The notes under the pieces were generated by a model that worked only from the letters and a program-made list of their open reading frames with translations, was not told the origin of the DNA and made no database searches. The translations under genes were made by a program, and so were the position numbers. This document shows, piece by piece, positions 13,446 to 23,532 of a stretch of DNA of 64,000 nucleotides. The stretch's first letter is position 1, and every line of letters begins with the position of its first letter. Source of the DNA: Artemisia argyi (lineage: Eukaryota > Streptophyta > Magnoliopsida > Asterales > Asteraceae); the NCBI GenBank assembly GCA_030686995.1, contig JARVZY010002400.1:248001-312000 (forward strand), given 5' to 3'.

Positions 13446-14039
13446 CTAAACGCCAAACATTCTTCTGTGTGTGTCTCTCACAAACCAAATCAATACAGTG
13501 TGTGTCATCCATCTTCAAAAACCAATTCGCATTAATCAATACTTCAACTAGGGTTTCTAAAAATCATTCATAATCAGAATCTAATAATCCAAAAACCTAA
13601 AATAACACCCTTCATTATTGTTGAAGTAATTAATACCAGGTTTCTCACTGCCCTTGATATAATAATAAAGACTTGCACCGATCAATTAATACACCTCTGA
13701 CCCACGTTTGCAATATCAATCAGTACATCAGAACCTTCGTAATCTCTATCTTGTATAATTCTCATCTCAAAACAAATAAAATATCTTAACCACAAAAACG
13801 ATTTTGTGATTAAAAAAATTAATATACATTACCAATGATGAGAACCTTGTCTTCAACTGACCTACTTTTGCAAACGATAAACTTGTACCCCACAACTGAT
13901 CAGCAGCAGCACATTCAACTCTAATTGCTATCCACCGTCTCACACCGACATCAACTTAATACAACCAATCAGTACGAGGTGAAACCACATCAACTTTGAA
14001 AGCCCAGCAAGATTTAACACGTCGAGCAGCTTCAAACAA

Positions 14040-14710
14040 CCAAACAAGCAGTACAAGCTTGAAAAGCGTAGCAGTGGAAATGAATGTCGCAACAGTGGGA
14101 ATATCAAAGCAGCCGTGGAAACTATTTAGGCATCAGTGGAAACGTTTACATGAGTAGTGGTAACTTGAAGCTTGCAGTGGGAATGAAAAGCATGAGCAGT
14201 GGTAACGTGTATTGCAGCAGTGGAAACCATGAAATCACGACCTGCTTGTAGCTTCCACTAATGTGTAGACCACGTTCCACAATCATCAATAACTACACTT
14301 GTTCCAGTACCCCTATGCACAACAGCTTGAACTTTGTCTTCACAAGCAGCTTAAACAACTCCAGAAACATGTTGATCACACTCGACATCAACACCACCAG
14401 TAACTTCAGCCTTGTTATAAGTAGGTATACTTACGTGTTTAATCTCAGTAGCATCTGTAACGTTACTCAAAAAAATAATTTAATACAGTAACCTCACAAG
14501 TAGAATACAAGTAGACTTACTTCCACAAATCGTACCATAACATATCAGTATGTTTACTTCCAAAACCAGTAACCACTGAACAGTTGAATCATGTATAGGT
14601 GTAAGAGAATTTAAGTAAGACCAGTAACCTTAGTTTTGAAACATGCGTGAGTCTACGTCCATTAAAAAAGACCAGTAACGTCAGTTAATAGCCCTCTTTG
14701 CTTCCAGTAA
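14040..14710. repeat. Degenerate short-motif array in element D
   Basis: From about 14060 to 14235 the motif GCAGTGGAAAC, with variants, recurs about eight times. From about 14300 to 14710 a second motif, CCAGTAAC, recurs about six times. Spacing is irregular, so this is not a clean tandem repeat. No coding content. Confidence 0.55.
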
Positions 14711-15271
14711 AGCTACTTCTTTTAACCAGAACTTTACATCAGCAGCAGGAGAGTTATGAAGCGTAGCAGTTCAAAAACCAATTCATCAAAGCTATTAGGA
14801 CTCCTTGCAACATCATATTTAATACCCAACTGTCCTTGATTGAAACCCTAACAGCCTTGGCAATCGTTTTCTTTATTAGGGTTTTCATACAACTTCAATG
14901 TTGCTTTCTTTCATGAATAATAGACACCAAACAACTTATAACAAACTTCTAGGATGAATTTATTCAATAGAAACCAAAATCAAAGAAGTTAATATAAAGA
15001 AAACCCTAACAATTCGACTTACAAAACATGTTTCTACAGCAATTTTTGAGGAACCATAGCTTTCAAATGAAAGCTCAAATCGAAGATCCCTCCGGTGGGA
15101 TAGTATCTAGATATACCAAGAATCTTAAAAAAAAAATTTATCCCGATCCAATGGTTAACAAACGAGTTATTGTCGTTTGAAAACAGTCCTGCAGAAAGTT
15201 GCGAAATTGTACCAAAGTCGAATTTTTCTTCTTATCTTCGAAAAACCTTATAGATCCTAGATCACAAGCAA

Positions 15272-15290
15272 CCTGGTCTCTGATGCCACT
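15272..15290 (-). promoter_or_regulatory. Element D primer-binding site
   Basis: On the minus strand, right after the LTR end CTTAACA, the sequence reads AGTGGCATCAGAGACCAGG. This is close to the Met-initiator site TGGTATCAGAGC used by Copia elements, with one substitution and an inserted base. Confidence 0.6.
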
Positions 15291-15775
15291 TGTTAAGAAT
15301 TGTTTAAGCTCATACTTGTTAGGTCTTTATCTAGGAATAACAATAACAACACAACAAGAACATGCACAGCGGAATATATAAACATTATTGTTATTGCTAT
15401 AAGGCTTCGCCATCATCTCTACTCTAACATAACAAACACAATAAGCCCCAATACTACCTTGATCAATGGTAGTAGGGTTATTCAACAACAACAGGGATCA
15501 ATGATGTTTAAGGCTAAAACTACCCTAGGTGTTTTCCCATAAAACACCTGTACACACACTCTTTACTGAATATTACATTGTGACACGTGAATTAACCTAT
15601 TCCCTGTATCTCTTTATATAATAGAGATACTAGGGTTACAAACTACTACGAAGGACTATATTGAAATAACTTCTTTGTAAAGCAAGTCCCTTGTCTTTTG
15701 CATTCTTCACTTTGTCATCATAAGTCCTTTATCTTTCATATTTTTTCAATATCAACTCAAGTATAAATCCCAACA
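15291..15775 (-). repeat. Element D LTR (5' LTR on minus strand)
   Basis: A 485-bp LTR, reading TGTTGGGATTTATAC to AATTCTTAACA on the minus strand. A TATA box, TATATAAAG, lies at 15611-15619 (minus), set in an inverted repeat TATCTCT...AGAGATA. Confidence 0.75.
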
Positions 15776-16645
15776 TAAAGCCACGACGGGCTGAAAAGCA
15801 TGTCAACAAGTTCCTTAAGATCAAGAAGACTCTCGTCAACATCATATTCTTACTTGATGTCATCTTCGTCATTTAAGCGACAACAAAGGAAGCATCGAAC
15901 TCAGTGATAATCCAATCTAATATGCTCTCACTAAACATATTGGAATTCATCATCATCGCCTTGCTAAAAATGTTCATTGAGGGACATCTCAACCAAGAAA
16001 GTTTCATACGAAAACCACATTGTCAACACTTTCACAAAACCTCTTAAACGAGAACCATTCAACCTTCTTAGGCTTAGCTTAGGAATTTTGGAACCTACAT
16101 TCCAAAAGGATTGTTTGGAAAGATTAAAAAGTATTACACACTTAGGATTATGGGATTCCAAAGGAACGAAAATAGAAACCATAGTGTATACCAACTCGGA
16201 TCATGCCAATGACTATGTGGATAGAAAAAGCACAAGTGGTACTTGCTCTTTTGCTAAACACCTTTTCACCTCATGGTTCACTAAGAAACAAATAGCTCTC
16301 GCTACCTCTACAACTGAAGCAGAAAGCATGTCGGTGTGAGAAACTGGTCAACAAGCTCCGTTGGATCAAGCATACTCGTATCATCAACAAAATTCTACTT
16401 GACGACATCCTTTCCAACAATGAAACCATCTACATAAATTAGAATCCAGTTCAAACTCTCTCGTGATTGTTGTCACATAATCCTTCATCACTTCGTGCGT
16501 AATAATGTTCATAAAGGGAAACATCTCTATCGAGAAAATATCCTTTCTAAACAACTTTGTCAATATCCTTACGTATCTTTCCAAACTACAATCATTTAAC
16601 CTTCCTAGACTTGAACTAGATCTTATGGAACCTACTTTATAGTTT
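15776..16645 (+). pseudogene. Copia A pol C-terminus (RNase H end), duplicated in tandem and broken
   Basis: Two overlapping copies of the same pol end follow each other. The first runs to about 16103 and ends in TKPLKREPFNLLRL...LEPTF, the same terminus as pol of element B. Directly afterwards sequence from further upstream in RNase H resumes (THLGLW, DYVDRKSTSG, ALATSTTEAE) and runs to a second, more damaged terminus (FNLPRL...LMEPTL) near 16640. The second copy has several stops. This head-to-tail repeat of ~0.3-0.5 kb means A's pol could not be made intact even before the later insertions. Confidence 0.8.
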
Positions 16646-16707
16646 TGAACGTTAGGATTAAATCACAAAAATCAAAACAAATCATTAAAATTTTTCTACT
16701 GATAAAC

Positions 16708-16768
16708 CGGCGGATCCCTTCGTCATAACGGGCGAAACCCTCTTTTTGGTTCCACCTGGTCCGCCAGC
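16708..16768 (+). promoter_or_regulatory. GC-rich palindrome, pol-ORF1 spacer of A
   Basis: A degenerate copy of the GGCGGAACCC / GGGTTCCGCC module: GGCGGATCCC, then GGGCGAAACCC, then GGTTCCACCTGGTCCGCCAG. It has the same position as 25350-25420 in element B. Confidence 0.7.
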
Positions 16769-16817
16769 TCTGTAAATTGTTTTTCTTTTGAATCACAAAC
16801 CAAACACTCCCTAACTC

Positions 16818-17459
16818 ATAAATATAACCCACAAACAGCCACTATTCACTCACAAACACTCACACCCTCGGAAATTAGGGCTCTTTATCAAATGCTCTCC
16901 TCATCATTGTAAGTTTTCTTTATATTAATTACATTTTTAATCCATGTCTAGGATTTCCACTAAATCACATAAACTAAAATCTTAGGGTTTATGCACAAAT
17001 TTGTTCATTCATGAAAAACCTTGTTCATGAACTAATCATATTTTCTCTTAGTTAGGAATTGCATCTTCTTAATTACTATCATGATTTGCCAAACACCCCA
17101 AGTAAACTTTTTGAAAATAATTTTTCACAATTAGAACACAACTATTTGTCACATTGTTAATACAAATGAAAAATGTCACAAAAACATCATTTGCATAAAA
17201 TCTGTTGAATGCTAAAAGGAATACATAACTAATATGTATTTTCGGGTACATTCAAACAAAGCCACATTAAACTAGGAGCTTTTGGGTTATCTTTTGTTTA
17301 TAATAAAAACTCACATTATGAAACATTTTGAGCATTAAAATGAGTCAAGATAACCAAGTCTCCGCATCATTTGCATATAGGCACACACTAGAACATCCAC
17401 ATTGCAATAATCGTCAACTTAAACTAAAAAGTGAAATTTTTTGTTTTCTAGGAATCAAC
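16818..17459 (+). promoter_or_regulatory. ORF1 5' region of A: TATA-like box, 5'-UTR intron
   Basis: A TATA-like ATAAATATA lies at 16818-16826. An exon ends CATCATT and is followed by a GTAAGT donor at 16909. The acceptor TTTTTTGTTTTCTAG ends at 17451, eight bases before the ORF1 start codon. Element B has the same arrangement, with donor at 25202, acceptor at 24651 and matching splice-site sequence. This argues for a real intron of about 543 nt. Expression was not tested. Confidence 0.65.
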
Positions 17460-18530
17460 ATGCCTCCCGCAACATTCTCCGATCACAAAGACACTCTTAA
17501 GTATCTACCCAAACATCACATGACCAAATGTCTTACTACAACCCAAGTCAAAATCTTTAAGGGCTTAGAAAAACGGTACATCCATGAGGGGAGAACCATT
17601 GATCCATCATTCCTAGAAGGAAACTCCATTCGCCAAGACTTAGCTACCATCAACTTTGATCGTCTCCTAGATATTGATGAGCTAATTTGTCCTAGGTTCA
17701 TTCTAGAGTTCTATGCTATCGTGGTTCTCTCTAATAATGAATACGGTCAAATCTCCTTAAACTTCACTACTAACCACCATCAAAACACCATTCCTTTGGA
17801 ACTATTTGCTCAAATTCTTGGTATCCCAACTAATGGAACATGTCTCTACACAGATAAGTGGCACCTTACAAGTCTTGACTCCATTAATTGCAATCCCATT
17901 TATGCCTCTCTTCTTATTAGTAAAGAAGCTCTTCGTGACCATCTCTTCATAAGAATCTCCAACACTAGGAAAAATCTTTCGGGAAGTGAAGTGAACAAAG
18001 ACCCATTTGGAATGGAACTTAATGAACATAAACCTCAATTTAGGAAGTGGGAAGAAGTTCTTAGAGCTAATGTCATATGTTCTATAGGAAATAGAGATCA
18101 TGTGAACACATCTCTTTGTTACATGCTCTATAGTATCTCCTTTAGACAACCCTTCAACTTGGCTTATTACATGGCTAGAAGAATGGCCGACATACCTTTG
18201 GATGGAAAAACCGCTCTTCCTTACGGAATGCTTCTCACCCATCTCTTTAGAGCCATCTCACCAATTCCACCCAATGACAAAGGAATTTGCCTTGACTACT
18301 CTCTAGTTCCTCACATCTTTGTCCCTTTTAGTGGTAAGAGAGTATCTAAGACTAAAGGAAAATGTCTTCGCTCTCCCTCGCCTTCATCCTCATCTTCATC
18401 AATGAGTGATGATGATGGTCTTCCTAACTCTAAGCTAGCTCCTCTCAAATACCTTCAACAACTTCCCACCATCAAGAATGAGTCCGAAGAATTCAAGCAA
18501 AAGGGATGTGGAAGTACATTGGAAAGATGA
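17460..18530 (+). CDS. SIRE-like accessory ORF1 of A (putative plant transposon protein family)
   Basis: A 356-residue protein starting at ATG 17460 (MPPATFSDHKD). This start matches the start in element B and sits just behind the predicted splice acceptor. The open frame extends further upstream, but that part is intron. It closely resembles B's ORF1, sharing RFILEFYA, FAQILG(I/V)P, KDP.G.E.NE.KPQF, EEVLRAN, GNRDH and FNLAYYMA.RMADIP. I associate this fold with the family called putative plant transposon protein (Pfam PF20167, from memory, unverified). A Ser-rich acidic stretch lies near residues 297-314. I see no catalytic motif, signal peptide or membrane segment. Compared with B, about four bases are missing near 18500, so the last ~9 residues are out of frame and the usual basic tail (GKMKKKID) is lost. 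Function unknown. Confidence 0.8.
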   Translation: MPPATFSDHKDTLKYLPKHHMTKCLTTTQVKIFKGLEKRYIHEGRTIDPSFLEGNSIRQDLATINFDRLLDIDELICPRFILEFYAIVVLSNNEYGQISLNFTTNHHQNTIPLELFAQILGIPTNGTCLYTDKWHLTSLDSINCNPIYASLLISKEALRDHLFIRISNTRKNLSGSEVNKDPFGMELNEHKPQFRKWEEVLRANVICSIGNRDHVNTSLCYMLYSISFRQPFNLAYYMARRMADIPLDGKTALPYGMLLTHLFRAISPIPPNDKGICLDYSLVPHIFVPFSGKRVSKTKGKCLRSPSPSSSSSSMSDDDGLPNSKLAPLKYLQQLPTIKNESEEFKQKGCGSTLER

Positions 18531-18916
18531 AGAAGAACTTGGACCGCTTGTGAGATGAGTCTTTAAGGGGCGTTTGGGATAATTAAGTCTTAGAACTTTT
18601 TAGTCGTTAAACTATGTGGTTTATGTTATTTTTTAATTCTATGCTCTATTAGTATTGTTGGACAAATGTATTGGTTTAACTATTATGCAGGATGACGACA
18701 TTTGAAATGTTGTCAAATTGTCTAGTTTATGAAAATTTCACTAAGTATAGTGAGATTCGCTAGCCTCCGGTCAAAGTCTAATGGTAAGAGTGTTTCTACG
18801 TTCATTATTTGTATTTCCTAATTAGTTATACATTAAATTTTAAGTTCCAAGAATTTCCGGAAAATTTGGATTTTGTCTCGACCCCGTAAAACCTGTTGTG
18901 CCTCATTTTTGTGCTT

Positions 18917-19020
18917 TGGCAGAACTGGCGGAACCAACATCTGGGTTCTGCCAGTCAATTTTCTGGGTAAACCTAGTTTGGCCCAACGGAATCGAAAACA
19001 GGGTTCCGCTGATCACCGGC
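18917..19020 (+). promoter_or_regulatory. GC-rich palindrome, ORF1-ORF2 spacer of A
   Basis: GGCAGAACTGGCGGAACC is followed by TGGGTTCTGCCAG, then a second half with CCCAACGGAAT and GGGTTCCGCTGATC. It occupies the same position as 23043-23172 in element B. Confidence 0.7.
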
Positions 19021-19450
19021 AATTTTTTTTCTTTTTTTTTTTTTTTTTTTTTTTTATTTCCTTAAATTAAAACTTTCTATAAGACCAAATCATCTTCTTT
19101 AGTGAGAAACATGTTCCATAACTTCCAATAAACATACTAGGATCAGTTTCATCCATTAAAACAAATAGGAAGCCACTTCCCGCCAAAATTCTTATTCAAA
19201 CATACTTTACCCAAGGCACCCTCCTACACAAAGAAAGGAACCCTTTTAAAGGTTCCTTGAAATCCGTAGAATATCTAAACCAAGTCATTTGACATGACCA
19301 CATAGCATTTAGTCATCTTACTCCATCAAACCTCATTGGGCTAACTTCTAGTGAAGTGACAACATTCATAGCCTTTCAAAATAATCACAAACCTCCATCT
19401 TTGAATGGAAGAACATCAAATCCAAACACACTGTTTGAAACTCTCCAACT

Positions 19451-19460
19451 CTATAAATTA
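19451..19460 (+). promoter_or_regulatory. TATA box before ORF2 of A
   Basis: CTATAAATTA lies about 85 bases upstream of ATG 19542. The same ten bases occur at the matching place in B (22605-22614, minus). Confidence 0.6.
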
Positions 19461-19541
19461 GTTCATCTTAGATAGGTTGTTCTCACATTTCACCATCATT
19501 CTCTTACATCTTTGTCATCTCCTTAACATCATTGTTTCACC

Positions 19542-19689
19542 ATGACTAAGTCAAACCACTCATCACCACCATCTCGACCCATTAGAAGAACTGCTAGGAT
19601 TAGTGTTAAACCTTGTTGCATCAACACCAAAATCAACTTAAGTTCATCATCGTCGGATGAAACACCCCTCATCATCTCCTCACCAATTC
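19542..19689 (+). pseudogene. SIRE-like accessory ORF2 of A, 5' part
   Basis: Starts MTKSNHSSPPSRPIRR and matches the N-terminus of B's ORF2, with the shared stretch TARISVKP and an SSSSSDE run. It is interrupted after 49 codons by the Gypsy-2 array. Skipping the array and one copy of AATTC, the frame resumes at 45655 without a break. Confidence 0.85.
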
Positions 19690-19968
19690 TGTAACAATTC
19701 GAATTTTCAGATTTATTTCTATTCCGGAAAATTTTACTATTCACTTTTACTATTCATTTTTCCCGAAATTCTCCCGAAATTTGATTTTTGTTTCTTGGCC
19801 TCGAGTGATAAATCATTTCCATGGCAAATTAAAAGTTTGACACTCATCAGATCATTTTCGTGAAAGTTATTAAGGAATTACACGTTTTAGGGTAAAACGT
19901 CATTCAAAAATTCTACGCACAATGAAACTCGACCGCGTTAAGTGACCCCGCATCAGAAGAATGTTTAG
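19690..19968 (+). repeat. Gypsy-2 LTR 1, first piece
   Basis: Starts TGTAACAATTCG like LTR 2 (36697) and LTR 3 (42277). It stops at 19968, where SIRE-like B is inserted, and continues at 31604 after the second copy of GTTTAG. Confidence 0.9.
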
Positions 19969-21089
19969 TGTGGAAAACTAGAAGGGGGTTGAATAGTTTA
20001 CCGATTAAAATCTTTTTAACTTGTTAAGTTAGCTTTGAAACTTTCCGTTTGATCAAAGATATATGGACAAACGCAATATATAACATGCAAGTAAATGAAA
20101 GAAACGATCAAACCACAACACGAGTATTTATCGTGGTTCGGCTACAAGGACTCTTTTTCCTTGCCCTACGTCCACGCCCCGAGTATCCAACTCGAGAGTT
20201 TCTTTCACTAGTCAACAAGCTCCTTTCACCGGCGGAGAAAACCTTACACGTCGCTTATACTTTTACCGACACAAAGCTAAATGTCGAGTTCTTTTACAAG
20301 CGCACAACCACTCTCGTTAGTTCTTTAACTAGGGTACAACAACTCCCAACACTCTTTGTATTTTGAGGACTAAAATACTAACCACTCACTTCAGAATATA
20401 CACAAACAAATGACGTGTAAACAATAAGAGTTTACACAATACTAAGCTAACAAGTCTTGCAACGTTGTGTTGGAAACTTGTAACTTTTGATGACCTTGTG
20501 AGCTTCTTTGCTACAAAAGGAAACTTCACATTTACAATGTTAAGAGGTTAGAAGAAAAGATGAGTGTGTGTGCAAAATATGATCTCAAGAGGTTAGCCAA
20601 AAATCAAGTTATGGCTTGGTATTTATAGCACATCATTCTGCATGCTCGGCGGATCAGGCGGAACCCTCAGATGGGTTCCGCCAGTGTACCCCCAGGGTAC
20701 CGCCGGGTCTGCAGTAGGTTTTTGCAATAACTCTTCAAACCAAACAAGGTCTTGTCTCATAACTCCTAGCAACCAAACAATGTCACATCACTTAAATGAA
20801 GTCAAACACAAAACTTGTAAGCAACACCAAAGCAAGTCAAACACATTTCTTTCCATAAACGCATAATGACAAAACTTGCCATAAATGTGATGTGACTATT
20901 TCTAATTTAAGAAATAAACTTGTGTTGTGTTTTATGAAATGTAAAATGTAGCAAAAGTCTAGTTTATGCAAGTCTTAAAAACTAAGATTATGTTTTGCTT
21001 AAAAACTAAAGTTTACATTTTGTCGTTAACAAAACTTAGCGAAGATCATAAAATATAAATAACGTTTTTAGGCGATATTTGTATTAACA
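19969..21089 (-). repeat. SIRE-like B 3' LTR
   Basis: 1121 bp, on the minus strand TGTTAATACAAATATCGCC to CTAGTTTTCCACA. A TATA box TATAAATA is at 20620-20627 (minus). The GC-rich palindrome lies just upstream of it in the direction of transcription (20641-20715). Confidence 0.92.
20641..20715 (-). promoter_or_regulatory. GC-rich palindrome in B 3' LTR
   Basis: GGCGGAACCC and GGGTTCCGCC face each other around TCAGAT. Outer arms CGGCGG and CCGCCG and a TGCAG/CTGCAG pair extend the symmetry. It sits ~15-90 bases upstream of the LTR TATA box on the minus strand. Confidence 0.75.
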
Positions 21090-21320
21090 ATCTCCCCCTT
21101 TTTGTTGACGACAAAACATAAACTTTGTTTTTAAGTAACACGCAAAATCTTGGTTTTCAAGACTTAAAAAAAATTATATTAACCTTGTTTTACTTAAGAG
21201 ATGAAAAGCATATCAAGTATTGAAGGTTTAATATATTTCTCCCCCTTTTTGTCGAAACAAAAAGTAGATTAGCGAAGCGGAATAATGGCCATACTCCCCC
21301 TTGGTCGATACTCCCCCTAA
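21090..21320 (-). promoter_or_regulatory. Polypurine-tract array of B
   Basis: On the minus strand four AGGGGGAG tracts lie within ~230 bases of the 3' LTR, at about 21310-21318, 21294-21302, 21238-21250 and 21091-21105. The last one directly abuts the LTR (AAAAAGGGGGAGAT then TGTTAATAC) and is the expected primer. Element A keeps the same four. Confidence 0.75.
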
Positions 21321-21632
21321 ATGGAGTACCAATATGGGAAACATGGATTTTGAGACCTACAAAAAGATGGTTAGTTGGTGATATATATAGTCAAGCTTGT
21401 AGTTACCACACACATTGCAACCACATTGACAAACCAAAGATTGATCAACCAACAATGCACAAAAGTAAGTAGAAAGAAATATCATTCCAAGTAAAATTTT
21501 GACTTATAAAAGTCAAAAGACAAGAAATGTGGACGTATTCTTCTACTTGTACACAAAAACTAAAAAAATAACCAAGAAAATAAAATAAAATCCTACATTC
21601 CTAGATTGGGGCAAACGGCCTCCATAGGTTGT
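21321..21632 (-). other. B 3' UTR
   Basis: Roughly 300 bases between the ORF2 stop and the polypurine array, with no gene. It aligns to the interrupted 3' UTR of A (46310-46484 then 61011 on), which is how the A junction was checked. Confidence 0.7.
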
Positions 21633-22533
21633 CTAGGATTTGTTGGGATGGGAAAGTGCATCCAAACGTTCAATGACATGTTGGAATGCAAAACGGGTTT
21701 CATTTTGGAATTGGTGAAGCAAGGTTTCGATGCTTTTACCCATTTGCTCACAATTTGAGCAAATATGGGGATGGTTGGGTGAAAATGGGTTGGTTTTAGT
21801 TTCTTGGTTTAGGGGTTGGTTTGGTTTTGGTTCTTGGATAGAGGATTGATTTGGTATTGAGTCAAGCAAGGTGGTTTGAAATTCCATTGCTTGATGAAGG
21901 TGGGTGTCAACCATGCTTTGTATATCCTCATAAGAGGGAAAGAAAGACTCATAGGTTTGGGCTTGAGAAGGTGGTGGAGTTGGGTGGTCATGGTTTTCCA
22001 AAATTTGGTTCTCCATAAAGAGGACCATGGATTTCACGGTAGATTGGGTGAAATAACAATGGTTTAGGTGGTTGGTATACTTGTTGTGGTGGTTGGGTAA
22101 GTTCAAGATCTTCATCAAGGTCAAGAATTGACCTTGGTGAGTGATTAGCAAAAGGTGGTGGTTGGGTAGGTCTTGGTGGAAGATCATTAAGATCTTGGAC
22201 AAATGGGTGTGGTGATGTGGGAGGAGACCCAAATAGTTCCATTGGCTCAATTTTGGGTAATGGTGATGGTGATGAAGTTTTGGATGGTTGAGTTGGAGCA
22301 CTTGGTGGAGTTGGGTCAATAGGTGATTTAGTTGGTGGTGGAGTGAGCTCATTTGGTGATGGTGATGGAGATGCAAGGTTCAAAAAGTGTTCATTTTTTA
22401 TGGGTGATGTGAATTCATCCGAGGATGAGGAGCTTAGGTTGATGGGTTGATTGGACCATCGTGGTTTAACACTAATCCGGGCGGTTTTCCGGATGGGTCT
22501 TGATGGTTGAGAGGTGTTTGTTGACTTAGTCAT
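21633..22533 (-). pseudogene. SIRE-like accessory ORF2 of B, proline-rich, one frameshift
   Basis: From ATG 22533 (MTKSTNTSQPS) the first frame runs 181 residues to 21988 and is Pro/Ser/Thr-rich with an acidic patch (DLDEDLEL). By comparison with A, the frame should continue past a short indel near 22000 into the other frame, which ends at 21633. That part has YESFFPSYEDIQSM, a CSNCEQ pair and a C-terminal helix-like stretch (IETLLHQFQNETRF). Total would be about 300 residues. I recognise no family and no membrane segment. It is probably largely disordered with a helical tail. Function unknown. Confidence 0.75.
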
Positions 22534-22620
22534 GGTGAAAAATGGTTTATAAGTTTCAGAAATTGTGTTGAGGAAGGTGTGATTTGATGGTGTTTAGGAT
22601 GGCTTAATTTATAGTGTTGA
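22534..22620 (-). promoter_or_regulatory. ORF2 promoter region of B
   Basis: CTATAAATTA at 22605-22614 (minus), about 75 bases before the start codon, is identical to the box at 19451-19460 in A. An independent promoter for ORF2 is likely but untested. Confidence 0.6.
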
Positions 22621-23532
22621 TGGACTATGGAAAGGAGTGTTTGGATTTGATGTTAGTCCATACAAAAATGGAGGTTTCTAATGATTTGGAAAACTAATTG
22701 TGGGTTATCAAATCATGGAAGTCAATCCAATGAAAATGGTGAAGTGAGAAGACAAGTTTTGCACTAAATGCATAGTGGTTTTGGTGGATTTGTGGTAGTA
22801 TAAATCTCAGGGATTTCAATGATCCCTTAAAAGGGTTCCTTCCTTAATGTTTGAGGGGTCCTTGTGGTTGTTATGGTTAAATTTGAATTTTGGCGGGAAT
22901 TGGTTTTGGTTAAGTTCATGGAAGAAGGAGTATCCTATTATGCTAAACACATTGCAAGTAATGGTTTTCTACCTAAAAGGATTGGATTTTGGTGTTTCAA
23001 TGTAGAATTGGCGAAAAAGAAAACAAAAAATTCTACAGGTAGCTGACGGCACCCTCAGAATACACAGGCGGAACCCATCTGAGGGTGCCGTCTGGTCCGT
23101 TGGGCAAAATCTGGGATTCCCAGAAATTGTACTGGTGGAACCCAAATTTGGGTACCGCCAGATCCGCCAGGGGTAAAAAAAGTGGCAGTCCACGTTTTTG
23201 ACCCGCAAGACGATTTTCAAAATTTTCAAAAACTCCTAAAATCAAAGAGATAAGGCATTTCTGGTTGGGCAATGCAAAAAATAGACACGTAAACATGCAT
23301 TACATAGGACTTTGACCTTGAGGTCGAGGATTTCACTATACTTAGTGAAAATATTATAAACTTGAAAATTTGACAACTTGCCAAAAGTTGTCTCCCTACA
23401 TCATTGTTAGTTGAAACATGTTTCAAATAGTATCAAACATCCTACCAACACATAAATTCAAGAGAACCATTGTTTACATAACCAAATTGTTTAAATAGCA
23501 CCTTGTGCCAAACACTCCTAACACACCCGCAC
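22621..23532 (-). other. ORF1-ORF2 spacer of B
   Basis: About 0.9 kb without a recognisable gene. It contains the double palindrome block at 23043-23172. Short frames across it, such as one reading GTLRWVPPV, come from the palindrome itself. Confidence 0.7.
23043..23172 (-). promoter_or_regulatory. GC-rich compound palindrome, ORF1-ORF2 spacer of B
   Basis: The first stem is perfect over 14 bp: GACGGCACCCTCAG (23045-23058) with CTGAGGGTGCCGTC (23079-23092). Its loop contains GGCGGAACCC. Then come the palindrome TCTGGGATTCCCAGA and a second stem CTGGTGGAACCCAAA / TTTGGGTACCGCCAG with two mismatches. This is the most elaborate copy in the window. Confidence 0.8.

Larger units (their letters stand above)
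13446..15775 (-). mobile_element. Non-coding Copia-like (LARD-type) element D, 5' part
   Basis: On the minus strand an LTR (15775 down to 15291) is followed by a primer-binding-like site and about 1.85 kb of internal sequence with no long or recognisable frame. The internal part is cut at 13446 by the Gypsy-1 array, so the other LTR lies outside the window. The lack of coding sequence behind an LTR and primer site suggests a large non-autonomous derivative. The right flank enters the pol of SIRE-like A directly, so D inserted into A. The flanking TAAAG (15776-15780) is the likely target duplication, but its partner is not in view. Confidence 0.65.
18531..19541 (+). other. ORF1-ORF2 spacer of A
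   Basis: About 1 kb without a gene. It holds the GC-rich palindrome, a long T run (~19033-19055), and a TATA box CTATAAATTA about 85 bases before the ORF2 start codon. The TATA box is conserved in B. Confidence 0.7.
15776..19689 (+). mobile_element. SIRE-like Copia element A, first segment
   Basis: This holds the pol 3' end, a 5'-UTR intron, accessory ORF1 and the start of accessory ORF2, in the same order as in SIRE-like B. It is cut on the left by element D and on the right by the Gypsy-2 array. The element continues at 45650-46484 and 61006-62610. Continuity is supported by open reading across the first gap and by close alignment to the undisrupted 3' UTR of B across the second. Confidence 0.88.

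Noticed and set aside
13446..15290. Host gene in the region right of Gypsy-1
   Set aside because: No frame with homology and no exon pattern; the primer site and LTR to its right explain it as element interior.
17328..17459. Upstream extension of ORF1 in A
   Set aside because: The frame begins at a TTG and runs through sequence that aligns with the 5'-UTR intron of B; the real ATG is 17460.
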